NCBI GenBank assembly: GCA_023434365.1
Contig: JAEYSV010000058.1
Span: forward strand, 1-64,000
Reading direction: 5' to 3'
Length of the DNA: 64,000 bases
Source of the DNA: Bacillota bacterium
GTDB taxonomy: Bacteria; Bacillota; Clostridia; Lachnospirales; Lachnospiraceae
In this document: positions 24,880 through 33,583 of the stretch, one piece after another
Position numbering within the stretch: the first letter of the stretch is position 1
Layout of the letters: each line of letters opens with the position of its first letter
Made by a program: the position numbers and the translations under genes
Notes under the pieces: model-generated
Told to the model about the DNA's origin: nothing
The model's database searches: none
Seen by the model: the letters and a program-made list of their open reading frames with translations, nothing else

Positions 24880-27054
24880 ATGTTAGAACTAAAATATATA
24901 ATACCGGCTACTGCATGGGAAGAAACGCTTCCTATTGGGAATGGCAGCCTTGGAGCAATGATTTGGGGTGGAATGAAAGAGGAAACCTTAGGGCTGAATG
25001 AAGAGAGTATCTGGTCGGGCTATTACAAAGATAAAAATAGACCAGAAGCAAAAGAATATCTGGGCGAGGTAAGACAATTAGTACTTAGTGGCAAATATAA
25101 AGAGGCTCAGGAAGTCGCGCAAAATCACCTATTGGGAGAATATAATGAATCTTATCTGCCACTTGGAAAGCTTAAAATGCAGTTTTTCCATCAAGGGGAA
25201 GGAAAGGATTATGTACGTAGATTAGATATTGAAAAAGCAATGGCAACGATATCTTATCAAATAGATGGCGTGAATTATCAAAGAGAGTATTTTGCAAGCT
25301 ATCCGCATAAAGCAATCTTTGCTCGCTTAACTGCCAATCAGGCAAAACTTCATGTAGGAATTCGGTTGGAAACGGAGCTTCAAGCAATGATTAATACAGA
25401 ACTACAAGAAGGTTATGGTAAAATCAGACTTCATGCTCAATGCCCAGAACACGTCGACCCATCCTATCTTTCAAGTGAGCGGCCAGTGATTCAGGGGAGC
25501 AGGGGAATGCAAGTAGAGGGCACTTTTGAGTTACTTTATACGGATGGACAGGCTTATATAGAAGATGACATATTACATATAGAGAAGGCTACAGAAATTA
25601 TCTGCTCTTTTTGGGCAGTGAAGCAACCAAATTATGGTGAGGTTTTAAATGGTAAAATTGGTTATGAGAAAATCGTAAACGAACATCAAAGGGACTATCA
25701 GAAACTGTTTTCCGGTACTGAGCTTTATCTTGGAGAACAGTGTTCACTACCAACTGACGAAAGGTTGAATCGTTTAAAAGCTGGCGAAGAAGACAATGGG
25801 TTATACGCACTATATTTTCAATATGGAAGATATCTATTAATATCGTCCTCCAGACCTGGCAGCCTGCCAGCCAATCTTCAGGGAATCTGGAGTTGGGAAT
25901 TCAGAGCGCCTTGGAGTTCGAACTGGACGACGAATATCAATACTCAGATGAACTACTGGCCGGCGTTAAGTTGTAATCTAGCTGAGTGTTTAGAACCATA
26001 CTTTTCGTTTGTTCAGATGTTGTGTGAGGAAGGGAAAAAAACAGCCAAAGACCATTATGGAGTACGAGGAAGCTGCCATCACCATAATGCTGATTATTGG
26101 TGTAATACGAATCCAGTGGGAATTGCTTATGATGGAACCAACCATTATCATAGTGCGATTTGGGGGTTGTGGCCAATGGGACTTGCGTGGCTAACAGCAG
26201 ATGAATTCTTTAAGTATTTTGAGTATACCAATGATACTCATTTTCTTAAGGAGACGGCTTATCCTATTCTTCGTGAGAATGTTCTCTTTTTACTTGACTG
26301 GATGTTTGAACATAATGGGACCTATAGTATCTGCCCATCCACTTCACCGGAAAACTTATTCTTTGATCAGGAGGGAAACGAGTGTTGCGTGGGGATGAAT
26401 AGTGCTATGGATTTGGAACTGATTCGTGACATCTTTGGACAGTTTATGAAGACTTGTGAGATTCTTGACTTGCAGGATGAATTAATTGAAGAAATTAAGG
26501 AGCGTCTTGAAAAATTACCACCATTTCTAATTGGTTCAGAAGGACAACTGTTAGAATATAGTGAAGAGTTTCGTGAGGTGGATGCAGGTCATCGCCATAT
26601 TTCACATCTGTATGGCTTATTCCCATCCGAAGTTTTTGCCGGTGATGAGGTGATGACTGAGGCAGTGCGAAAGTCCCTAGAGCGACGGTTACAGTATGGA
26701 GGCGGGCATACTGGATGGAGTTGTGCCTGGATTATCAATATGTTTGCTATCCTAGAAGACAGTGAAAAGGCCTACGATTACCTGCACACGTTACTAGTTC
26801 GCTCTACATATCCGAATCTTTGGGATGCCCATCCTCCATTTCAGATTGATGGCAATTTTGGAGGTACTGCGGGCATTGCCAATATGCTAGTCCAGGATCG
26901 AAAAGGTGAGTTAAAGATATTACCTGCACTACCAAAAGCATTTAAAAATGGCTATGTCAAAGGGCTTCGCATTAAAAATGGAAAGCTGATTGACATAGCT
27001 TGGGAGAATTCAAAAGAAGTTACTCATAAAATCTATGATTGTAACGAGGACTAG
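24880..27054 (+). CDS. Glycoside hydrolase family 95 (alpha-L-fucosidase/galactosidase)
   Basis: 724 aa; ATG five bases after GGAGG. N-terminal beta-domain begins WEETLPIGNGSLGAMIWGG and LNEESIWSGYY, the standard GH95 opening. The (alpha/alpha)6 catalytic barrel shows NWTTNINTQMNYWPA (substrate asparagines), CPSTSPEN with the candidate acid glutamate, and QIDGNFGGTAGI with the base-activating aspartate. Without a signal peptide it is cytoplasmic and acts on imported oligosaccharides such as 2-fucosyl or xyloglucan fragments. Overlaps the end of the convergent gene by four bases. Confidence 0.94.
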   Translation: MLELKYIIPATAWEETLPIGNGSLGAMIWGGMKEETLGLNEESIWSGYYKDKNRPEAKEYLGEVRQLVLSGKYKEAQEVAQNHLLGEYNESYLPLGKLKMQFFHQGEGKDYVRRLDIEKAMATISYQIDGVNYQREYFASYPHKAIFARLTANQAKLHVGIRLETELQAMINTELQEGYGKIRLHAQCPEHVDPSYLSSERPVIQGSRGMQVEGTFELLYTDGQAYIEDDILHIEKATEIICSFWAVKQPNYGEVLNGKIGYEKIVNEHQRDYQKLFSGTELYLGEQCSLPTDERLNRLKAGEEDNGLYALYFQYGRYLLISSSRPGSLPANLQGIWSWEFRAPWSSNWTTNINTQMNYWPALSCNLAECLEPYFSFVQMLCEEGKKTAKDHYGVRGSCHHHNADYWCNTNPVGIAYDGTNHYHSAIWGLWPMGLAWLTADEFFKYFEYTNDTHFLKETAYPILRENVLFLLDWMFEHNGTYSICPSTSPENLFFDQEGNECCVGMNSAMDLELIRDIFGQFMKTCEILDLQDELIEEIKERLEKLPPFLIGSEGQLLEYSEEFREVDAGHRHISHLYGLFPSEVFAGDEVMTEAVRKSLERRLQYGGGHTGWSCAWIINMFAILEDSEKAYDYLHTLLVRSTYPNLWDAHPPFQIDGNFGGTAGIANMLVQDRKGELKILPALPKAFKNGYVKGLRIKNGKLIDIAWENSKEVTHKIYDCNED

Positions 27055-27977
27055 GAGGATTCACGATTGCTATCTACAGCAAACTCCTTTTGATAAGCGC
27101 ACCGGCTAAAGGTTTCTTCTGCCATTGTTAATGGCATACCCGGAAACTGGATGCCGGTGTGATTTTTCTCATCAAAGGTGCTGCGCCCTAAGCCTTTTTT
27201 GGTGATTTTATGCAGATAATGAACCGCCTGTGGCTTAAAACCAAGTAAGCGAGAGCCAATGACATCGGTGCTTACCGGGTCAGTACCGCATAAGACCATG
27301 TCAGATGCAACAGCGGTTCCTTTATGAGGGCCGGTTCCAATCATGGCAGGACTGGCACTAACAATGGAGACATCAATGGTGAATTTATCAAATAAGGCAG
27401 CAATAAAATCGTGAAGTTCGTCATGGATTCCCAGGTCTTTCTTTGGATACCCCTGTTCGTCCCCAGCAGGCCAGCCCATTGTAATGTTTTTAATAGCAGC
27501 AGAAACGGTTGCTTCTTCATGGATCTTTAACTGGGTAAAGGAGATTAAGAAGGTCATTTCTTCGTAAAGTTTATTTAAACATAACCTGCTTGGACAGGAG
27601 TGATCTATATCAATATTGATAAATGGTCCTTGATTGAGGTTAATAAATTCTACTTGCTCTTCTTTTATAATTGGCGCAAAGCCAACTTGTTCCATCAAAC
27701 CATTGACATCCTCCCCACCGGGTCCGGTAGCTACAACGATACGTTTGGGGTGACAGTCTTTTACAAGTCTGATAATGGTGCGAAGACTCTCGGGACCGAC
27801 CACCCGTCCGCTACTTGGATCGGCAGGGGCAACCCAGTTTGGGGTGATGACTACAACATCATCAGAGCGAATCATCTTGGTAAAATGAATGAGTGACAGA
27901 CCTTCTTTAATAGCCTCTGACTCATTCTCGTTCTTTGTAATAGCAACAATTGGTTTTATTTCTCTTCGAACTCTCAT
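27051..27977 (-). CDS. DUF362 family protein
   Basis: 308 aa from the ATG behind GGAAAGG. Contains DVVVITPNWVAPADPSSGRV, VVATGPGGEDV, SFTQLKIHEEATVSAAIKNI and the CGTDPVSTDVIGSRLLGF signature of DUF362 proteins. No ferredoxin cysteines. Function of the family is unknown; some members are linked to redox or lactate-racemase-like folds. Divergent from a LysR gene, which probably regulates it. Confidence 0.82.
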   Translation of the reverse strand: MRVRREIKPIVAITKNENESEAIKEGLSLIHFTKMIRSDDVVVITPNWVAPADPSSGRVVGPESLRTIIRLVKDCHPKRIVVATGPGGEDVNGLMEQVGFAPIIKEEQVEFINLNQGPFINIDIDHSCPSRLCLNKLYEEMTFLISFTQLKIHEEATVSAAIKNITMGWPAGDEQGYPKKDLGIHDELHDFIAALFDKFTIDVSIVSASPAMIGTGPHKGTAVASDMVLCGTDPVSTDVIGSRLLGFKPQAVHYLHKITKKGLGRSTFDEKNHTGIQFPGMPLTMAEETFSRCAYQKEFAVDSNRESS

Positions 27978-28055
27978 GGTAATTCCTTTCCGTAAATGAT
28001 ATCCCAATACTACAAGTATTAGCAAGGGAGAAAAAGTTATTCGATAGCTAATGAT

Positions 28056-28101
28056 GACTTGCGCAAGTTAGCTTGACTTGCGGAGGGGCGGAGACTATAA
28101 T
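28056..28101 (+). promoter_or_regulatory. lysR promoter with palindromic operator candidate
   Basis: TTGACT (28073-28078) and TATAAT (28096-28101) with a 17-base spacer form a strong rightward promoter. Just upstream is the perfect palindrome ACTTGCGCAAGT (28057-28068); GACTTGCG recurs as a direct repeat at 28075 across the -35 box. This is the expected place for LysR binding, serving both divergent genes. Confidence 0.7.
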
Positions 28102-28214
28102 ATTAAAAAAATTGATTATATCAACAAGATTAATCTGATAAATGCATAGTAATTGGTTAAATATAAATGTTTTGTTTTATGTAGAGTGATATGCAGTATG
28201 GATCGGAGGAACCT

Positions 28215-29087
28215 ATGGATACCCAAACTTTAAAGACATTTGTCACACTTGCGCAGATTAAGAATTTTACCCAGACGGCAGAACACTTATTTGTCGCACA
28301 ATCTACTGTAACGAATCGTATAGCAGAACTAGAAAAGGAAATTGGCAAGAAATTATTTGAACGAAGCAACCGACAGATTGAGTTAACCAGTGAAGGAATC
28401 GTCTTTTTAAGCTATGCCAATCGTATCCTGGAATTAACGCAGGCTTCCATACAGGAGATTAATACAGTATCGAAATACCGTCAAACCCTAAGGATTGGTA
28501 CGACGAATACCATCTATGAGTCTTATCTAAGCGAGCAGATTCAGGAGATTAGAAATAAACAGCCGGAAGTAGCAATTAAGGTGACATTAGGACATTCCGC
28601 AGAATTATTGCAGCAGCTACAGGATGGGGTGCAAGATATCGTTTATACGTACATTCCGCTAAATAAAAAGGGGTACTCCTGTGAGATATTCCACCAGGAG
28701 AAACTCAAATTAGTAACGGATTATCAGAATCAGGAGTATCAAGAGGGGATTACAAGGGATCAGCTCATAACGGTTGATTATCTGATGTGTAACTTTATGT
28801 TACAGGAGATTGGGGAGTTTATACGAGAGCTGTTTCCTCCATATTATCAGTTTTCGTTTGAGATTGATAATAGTACTAAGTTAGTTCCTTATCTCATTGG
28901 AGGAAAGGGCTATAGTTTTTTACCTGAGCAGGTGGTGGAACCGTATTTGAAAAAGAAACAACTAAGAGAGATTAAGTTGAGGGATTTTGAGGCACCGGTG
29001 ATAAAGAGCCTAAAAATAGTGAAGAGTGAAGAAGTAAGAGTGAAGAGTGGAAAAGATAGTGAAAAACTAAGAGCTTTTAAAAGATAG
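28215..29087 (+). CDS. LysR family transcriptional regulator
   Basis: 290 aa from ATG behind CGGAGG. N-terminal winged helix TLKTFVTLAQIKNFTQTAEH and AQSTVTNRIAELEKEIGKKL, then a periplasmic-binding-like effector domain. The natural protein seems to end near residue 270; the last ~20 residues (KSEEVRVKSGKDSEKLRAFK) are encoded by a minisatellite and are likely an acquired tail. Divergent from the DUF362 gene. Confidence 0.9.
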   Translation: MDTQTLKTFVTLAQIKNFTQTAEHLFVAQSTVTNRIAELEKEIGKKLFERSNRQIELTSEGIVFLSYANRILELTQASIQEINTVSKYRQTLRIGTTNTIYESYLSEQIQEIRNKQPEVAIKVTLGHSAELLQQLQDGVQDIVYTYIPLNKKGYSCEIFHQEKLKLVTDYQNQEYQEGITRDQLITVDYLMCNFMLQEIGEFIRELFPPYYQFSFEIDNSTKLVPYLIGGKGYSFLPEQVVEPYLKKKQLREIKLRDFEAPVIKSLKIVKSEEVRVKSGKDSEKLRAFKR

Positions 29088-29210
29088 TGAAGAACTAAGA
29101 GCCTTTAAAAGATAGTGAAGAACTAAGAGTGAAGAGTGAAGAGCGGAAAAGATAGTGAAGAGCGAAGAGCCTCTAAGATAGTGAAGAGTGAAGAGATAAA
29201 AAGATAGTGA
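29013..29210 (+). repeat. GTGAAGAGTGAAGA-type minisatellite, lysR 3' end
   Basis: Purine-rich imperfect tandem repeat built from AAGATAGTGAAGAACTAAG and AGTGAAGAGTGAAGAG words. The word GATAGTGA recurs at 29055, 29083, 29111, 29151, 29177 and 29203 with spacings of 28, 28, 40, 26 and 26. It begins inside lysR and runs almost to the VanZ-like start. The same family recurs after purK. Confidence 0.9.
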
Positions 29211-29238
29211 TAAATTTGAGTGAAGGGGAGATGGTTAG

Positions 29239-29736
29239 ATGTGGTTTTGGAGGAGAGTTGGGTGGATTCCTGTGGTGGTTTGGATGGGGGTTATTTTTTG
29301 GTTTTCGGCGCAGCCGGCGGAGGTTTCTTCGGAGATGTCGGTGGAGATTGGGTACCGGATTGGTAGTATTATTTATCCTTCTTTTGAGACGTGGACTATA
29401 AAGGAACAATTAGATTATGCGCTTGCTATAGAGTTTGCTGTTAGGAAGGCGGCTCATGCACTTGAGTATGCAGCACTTGGGATGCTTTTTTTATTGGCAC
29501 TTAAGGATACGACTTTACAGATTGGGAAGATAAAATTAAGACAGCATATAGGGTATGCTGCCTTAATATTTGGTATGATATATGCTATTAGTGATGAGAT
29601 TCACCAGATCTTTGTTCCAGGCAGGGATGGTAATCTTACGGATGTTTTGATTGACAGTGCCGGGGTATTGATTGGTATTTTATTAATTAAAGGTATTGCA
29701 CGGTTTCGTCTAAGGTTTTTCGGTTCTCGTGGCTAG
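29239..29736 (+). CDS. VanZ-like membrane protein
   Basis: 165 aa. Hydrophobic N-terminal helix with WMGVIFWFSAQP, then KAAHALEYAALGMLFLLAL and SDEIHQIFVPGRDGNLTDVL, the conserved VanZ-family motifs. VanZ confers low-level teicoplanin resistance in enterococci, but most clostridial homologues have no proven role. RBS GGGGAG. Its last 50 bases overlap the convergent nitroreductase gene. Confidence 0.88.
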   Translation: MWFWRRVGWIPVVVWMGVIFWFSAQPAEVSSEMSVEIGYRIGSIIYPSFETWTIKEQLDYALAIEFAVRKAAHALEYAALGMLFLLALKDTTLQIGKIKLRQHIGYAALIFGMIYAISDEIHQIFVPGRDGNLTDVLIDSAGVLIGILLIKGIARFRLRFFGSRG

Positions 29737-30199
29737 GACTAGGAATGGATTGTTCAGATGGATAACCGATTGGTAGAATTGCATATGGTTCAATCTGCTC
29801 TGGTAGATTGAACTGTTCTTTTACTACGGCCATATCAAACCAACATACCCATGTGGAACCTAAACCAAGTGCAGTTGTTTGAAGCATCATCTGGGTAGTT
29901 ACAATGCTGACATCCATTTCGGTACCGTTGCGATCATTGAATGGATTAATCCAACCTTCACTTATATCCCCGCAGATTAATAAAACGACAGGGGCGTTGA
30001 ATGAAAAACGGGTGATGGAGCGTATTTTTGCAAGAGCTTCTTCACTTTGCAGTACATAAATACGTTGAGGTTGATTATTTTTAGCAGTTGGTGCTACTCG
30101 ACCAGCTTCCAGAATCTGAGCTAACACATCTGGTTCGATTGGTTTGTCTGAGAATTTGCGAACGGAATAACGTTCTTTACATAAATCCAAAAAATTCAT
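29687..30199 (-). CDS. Nitroreductase family protein
   Basis: 170 aa FMN-dependent reductase. N-terminal CKERYSVRKFSDKPIEPDVL with the FMN-contacting RYSVR, AGRVAPTAKNNQPQRIYVL, and C-terminal PIGYPSEQ and ENRKTLDETVQYL. Reduces nitroaromatics, quinones or flavin-like substrates with NAD(P)H. RBS AAAGGAG. The family-typical C-terminus shows that its 50-base overlap with the VanZ-like gene is real. Confidence 0.92.
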   Translation of the reverse strand: MNFLDLCKERYSVRKFSDKPIEPDVLAQILEAGRVAPTAKNNQPQRIYVLQSEEALAKIRSITRFSFNAPVVLLICGDISEGWINPFNDRNGTEMDVSIVTTQMMLQTTALGLGSTWVCWFDMAVVKEQFNLPEQIEPYAILPIGYPSEQSIPSPSHENRKTLDETVQYL

Positions 30200-30441
30200 A
30201 TGTGTCTCCTTTCAAGTCAGTTTATTGTTAAAAATATTGTACACTACTTCGATACAATTGCAAATGTTATTCGTCATTTACTATTAGCATCGGTGTATAT
30301 AAAATTATGAGTATTTGATATTATAGAATGCAAATAATAATTTTACCAGTTGTTTTAAAAGTTTTTTTATTCTTTTGGAATAAATACAAGAACCTTTGAA
30401 TAGTATAAAGGTGGAAAAAAAGGAGTAAAGGATGAGTTAAA

Positions 30442-30585
30442 ATGAGACTGTTAAAACAATATGCCTGGTATTTTATGTTGTGTGGACTGGTAATTATGCT
30501 GCTCATTGTAGGGAGATTAATGATGAATGTAACCTTGGAGAATACACCAACTTATTATCAGGCTGAAATTGGGAAACTCAAGTAG
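30442..30585 (+). CDS. Small single-pass membrane protein, 47 aa
   Basis: Begins MRLLKQYAWYFMLCGLVIML with one transmembrane helix, then a short polar tail ending QAEIGKLK. AAAGGAG-type sites lie upstream, and a terminator hairpin starts at the stop codon, giving it its own transcription unit. No family recognised. Confidence 0.55.
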   Translation: MRLLKQYAWYFMLCGLVIMLLIVGRLMMNVTLENTPTYYQAEIGKLK

Positions 30586-30606
30586 TAATCTACTTGTCCT
30601 TTTTTC
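30579..30606 (+). terminator. Terminator overlapping small-ORF stop
   Basis: CAAGTAG-TAAT-CTACTTG hairpin (7 bp) followed within three bases by a T-run. The stop codon lies in the stem. Confidence 0.65.
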
Positions 30607-30691
30607 ACGGATTCATTATAATGTTTACAACGAGTGGTTAAGCTAATCGTATGAAAAAGAATGAACGGTACAATAATAGGAGGAAATGATT

Positions 30692-31504
30692 ATGATTCAT
30701 GAAAGAATAAAGCTGACAAAACGAGAAGGAGCGGTATATGACCCAGAATTAGTAACCTACATACGTGATCCGTTAATGACGGTAGCACCGAACAAGAAAC
30801 GTCCGATGGTCGTTATTTGTCCAGGTGGTGGTTATGAGCATGTTTCTGAGCGTGAAGCAGAACCGATTGCTCTTGCTTTATTAGAGCGTGGATTTAATGC
30901 GTGTTACCTTAAATATAATGTTGCTCCGACGACTTTTCCTACACAGTTGTTAGAAGTGGCAGAAGCCGTTGCTCTAGTCAGACAAAATGAAGAAAAATGG
31001 CATGTAGATACGAATCGAGTTATTGTTGGTGGTTTTTCAGCTGGTGGACATCTGGCTGGCAGTTTAGGTGTGTTTTGGAGCGAAAGCTTCCTAGAAGAGT
31101 TGATGGGAATGAAAAAAGAGTGTTATCAGCCAAATGGTCTGATGCTTTGCTATCCGGTGATTAGTTCAGGTGAAAAGGCGCACCGGGGTTCATTTGATAA
31201 TTTAGTACGTGGAAAACAGGAACTTTTAGAAAAAGTATCTTTAGAACAACAGGTTAGTGCGGCAACACCTAAAAGCTTTTTATGGCATACGGCAGATGAT
31301 ACCGTTGTGCCTGTAGAAAATTCAATGTATTTTGCTTCGGCATTGCAAAAAGTAGGAGTACCATATGAACTTCACATTTTCCCAACTGGAGTACATGGCT
31401 TGAGCCTGGCAACAGAGGATACTATGTTTGGTGATGGCAATGGGATACAGGAAGAATGTCAGATTTGGATTGATTTGTTTGAGACATGGCTCAACCATTT
31501 CTAA
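30692..31504 (+). CDS. Alpha/beta hydrolase, acetyl-esterase type
   Basis: 270 aa from the ATG eight bases after GGAGG. Oxyanion region CPGGGYEHVS, nucleophile elbow VGGFSAGGHLAG, aspartate in HTADDTVVPVENS and histidine in FPTGVHGLSLA complete the triad. The sequence type matches acetyl xylan/carbohydrate esterases of the BD-FAE/Axe group, which deacetylate plant-polysaccharide oligomers. No signal peptide, so it acts in the cytoplasm on imported sugars. Monocistronic. Confidence 0.9.
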   Translation: MIHERIKLTKREGAVYDPELVTYIRDPLMTVAPNKKRPMVVICPGGGYEHVSEREAEPIALALLERGFNACYLKYNVAPTTFPTQLLEVAEAVALVRQNEEKWHVDTNRVIVGGFSAGGHLAGSLGVFWSESFLEELMGMKKECYQPNGLMLCYPVISSGEKAHRGSFDNLVRGKQELLEKVSLEQQVSAATPKSFLWHTADDTVVPVENSMYFASALQKVGVPYELHIFPTGVHGLSLATEDTMFGDGNGIQEECQIWIDLFETWLNHF

Positions 31505-31560
31505 AGTTGAATAAAGTATAATCGTGTATGAAGTAGTACAATGTTGATATAATATGCATA

Positions 31561-31605
31561 AAAAAAGGTGCAATCTACATGCAAATGGTTGTGCCTTTTT
31601 TAATT
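31561..31605 (+). terminator. Terminator after esterase
   Basis: AAAAAAGGTGCAA pairs with TTGTGCCTTTTTT, with two central G-T wobbles, followed by T-rich sequence. Confidence 0.7.
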
Positions 31606-31685
31606 TTTTTGTAGCTTTATGTTTGATTGTATTGTATAATATAGATAACGTTTCTTACTATGTAAGAATTGTAACCAGACTCTTT

Positions 31686-31710
31686 TGACAATTGCTAAAA
31701 ATAATTGTCA
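31686..31710. promoter_or_regulatory. TGACAATT dyad upstream of oxidoreductase
   Basis: Perfect 8-bp inverted repeat TGACAATT-N9-AATTGTCA. It ends 29 bases before the start of the oxidoreductase gene and overlaps TTGACA, so it could be an operator. The same half-site word forms a 12-bp palindrome at 35558-35569. Confidence 0.5.
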
Positions 31711-31739
31711 TCACGATTACTTTATTTAAGGAGAGAATG

Positions 31740-32747
31740 ATGAGCAGACAGAATGACAAAATAGTGTGGGGCATTATGGCGACGGGATCAATTGCCAGAA
31801 AGTTTGCTACCACCGTCTATGAGATGAAGAAGTATGAGCATCAGGTTACGTTAGGTGCGGTGGCCTCCCGTAATATTGAAGTTGCCAAAGCATTTGCAAA
31901 AGAATACGATATTGTTAGAGCATATGGAAGTTATGAGAATTTAGTGAAAGATCCAAACATTGATATTATCTACATAGCTACTCCGAATGCAATGCATTAT
32001 CAGAATGTAAAACTATGTTTAGAACATGGTAAAAATGTATTATGTGAAAAACCATTTACCTGTAATAAAGAGCAGGCATTGGAATTATTCGAACTTGCAC
32101 AGGAATCCGGCTTATTCTTAGCAGAAGCCTTTTGGATTCAGCATCTTCCATTACTTAAGAAGGTGCAGTCTATTGTTGAAGATGGGGAAATTGGTCAGGT
32201 ATTGCATATTCGTAGTGAATTTGGTTTTATTTCTCATGGGAAACGTCTTGAGAGAAAATTCGATCTGTCTCTTGGCGGCGGAAGTCTCTTAGACATTGGT
32301 ATTTATAATATTGGATTTACGGGAATGTTTTTAGGGTTAAAACCAGAGGAGATTGTATCATCCATGGTAAAAAATGATGCAGGAACAGATTCTTTGACTT
32401 CTGCAGTCTTAAAATATTCTAATCAGTCAACGGCTTCCTTCACTTGTGCTATTGGTGCTAAAATGCCAACGGTTGGTGTAATCTATGGAACGAAGGGCAC
32501 AATCACATTACCAGACTTTCAGTTAGCACAGACTGCTGAAGTGAAACTGTATGATGGTGAAAGCTATACCATCGAAATGCCTGTTGAGATCAATGGATTT
32601 GAGTATCAAATCTTAGATGCGATGGAAAGCATCAGACAGGGAAAAGTAGAAAGTAGTGCAATGCACCGGGATAAAACTCTTGGCATGCTTGATGTTATGG
32701 ATAAGATTCGTAAACAACAGCATCTCAAATATCTAGGTGAAAAATAA
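31740..32747 (+). CDS. Gfo/Idh/MocA family oxidoreductase
   Basis: 335 aa; the second of two adjacent ATGs lies seven bases after AAGGAG. Rossmann opening VWGIMATGSIARKFATTV, VLCEKPFTCN with the catalytic-lysine EKP, and LSLGGGSLLDIGIYNIGF in the substrate domain. It resembles the trans-1,2-dihydrobenzene-diol/glucose-fructose oxidoreductase-like subgroup that oxidises sugar rings. Followed by a very strong terminator. Confidence 0.92.
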   Translation: MSRQNDKIVWGIMATGSIARKFATTVYEMKKYEHQVTLGAVASRNIEVAKAFAKEYDIVRAYGSYENLVKDPNIDIIYIATPNAMHYQNVKLCLEHGKNVLCEKPFTCNKEQALELFELAQESGLFLAEAFWIQHLPLLKKVQSIVEDGEIGQVLHIRSEFGFISHGKRLERKFDLSLGGGSLLDIGIYNIGFTGMFLGLKPEEIVSSMVKNDAGTDSLTSAVLKYSNQSTASFTCAIGAKMPTVGVIYGTKGTITLPDFQLAQTAEVKLYDGESYTIEMPVEINGFEYQILDAMESIRQGKVESSAMHRDKTLGMLDVMDKIRKQQHLKYLGEK

Positions 32748-32820
32748 TAATGTACATATCGAGCCGATGAATCGGTTCCTCTTATGGCAAAATGGGTGGA
32801 TTAGGTATGTAACTGCAGAA

Positions 32821-32862
32821 AACCCCCCAACATCAACTTGCGTTGATGTTGGGGGGTTTTTG
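32821..32862 (+). terminator. Strong rho-independent terminator
   Basis: AACCCCCCAACATCAA pairs perfectly with TTGATGTTGGGGGGTT (16 bp) around CTTGCG, followed by a T-run. Separates the oxidoreductase from the giant palindrome. Confidence 0.95.
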
Positions 32863-32870
32863 GGTTTTGG

Positions 32871-33416
32871 GTTCGGGCATCAAAAGCCTGTAGTTTCTTG
32901 ATTCGTCAATTTGCCCATATGTTTTTGACAAACAGGATAAATCATATTTCATTCGCAACACGCTCTTGGTGTATTAGTTAAACTATGTGTCCTATTGCTG
33001 TTTATACTCAGTGCCTGTGTAAATTGACGGATTAGAATTAATTGAGTTTGTCAATTTGCTCTTATGTTTTTGACAAGCAGGATAAAACATATTTCATTCG
33101 CAACGCGCTCTCGCTCGGATGACATCGTAGCGGTACATAAGGTCATACAATACATGACCTAAGTACCGACGACGTCATAACGGTTGCGAATCAAAATATG
33201 TTTCATCCTGTTTGTATTTACTTTAATGAGCAAATTGACAAATCCTATCGTCTGAGCCGCCAATTAACACAGTTTATATTTATTGTAGCAATAGGAAACA
33301 TAGTTTATTTAATATTAACTAGCGTATTGCGAATCAAAATATGTTTCATCCTGTTTGTATTTACTTTAATGGAGCAAATTGACGAAGCCTTATTCTTGGG
33401 CTTTTGACGCCCGAAC
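32871..33416. repeat. Giant imperfect palindrome (~546 bp) with internal direct repeats
   Basis: Two arms of ~270 bp are reverse complements with scattered differences. The outermost match is GTTCGGGC (32871) with GCCCGAAC (33409-33416). The centre is GGTACATAAGGTCAT / ATGACCTAAGTACC at 33132-33167. Within each arm a ~60-bp block is present twice: 32906-32965 and 33051-33112 on the left, mirrored at 33183-33240 and 33326-33385 on the right. The block carries ATTTCATTCGCAA, or its complement. The linking segments 32966-33050 and 33241-33325 also match as inverted copies. No coding frame fits. It sits between convergent genes. Confidence 0.88.
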
Positions 33417-33583
33417 TTTCAAGATATCAAGAAAAAAGCAAAAGATTGATCGATGTAGATTGTGAGGTTCATTCCGTTCCATACTAATCTATTAATAGTC
33501 GTGTGCTTAAGGTGTACTATGTAGTGTTAGTTTGGGCGTTGATTGCTCAGTCTCAAAGATTTCGAAAAACGAGGGCCGCGTTT

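Noticed and set aside
29173..29409. 78-aa reverse frame rich in R, N and P
   Set aside because: Artefact of the minisatellite and VanZ start read backwards.
33198..33407. 69-aa forward frame within the giant palindrome
   Set aside because: It has no RBS, and the repeated MFHPVCIYF-like words merely follow the DNA repeats; the opposite arm shows no equivalent conservation of a frame.
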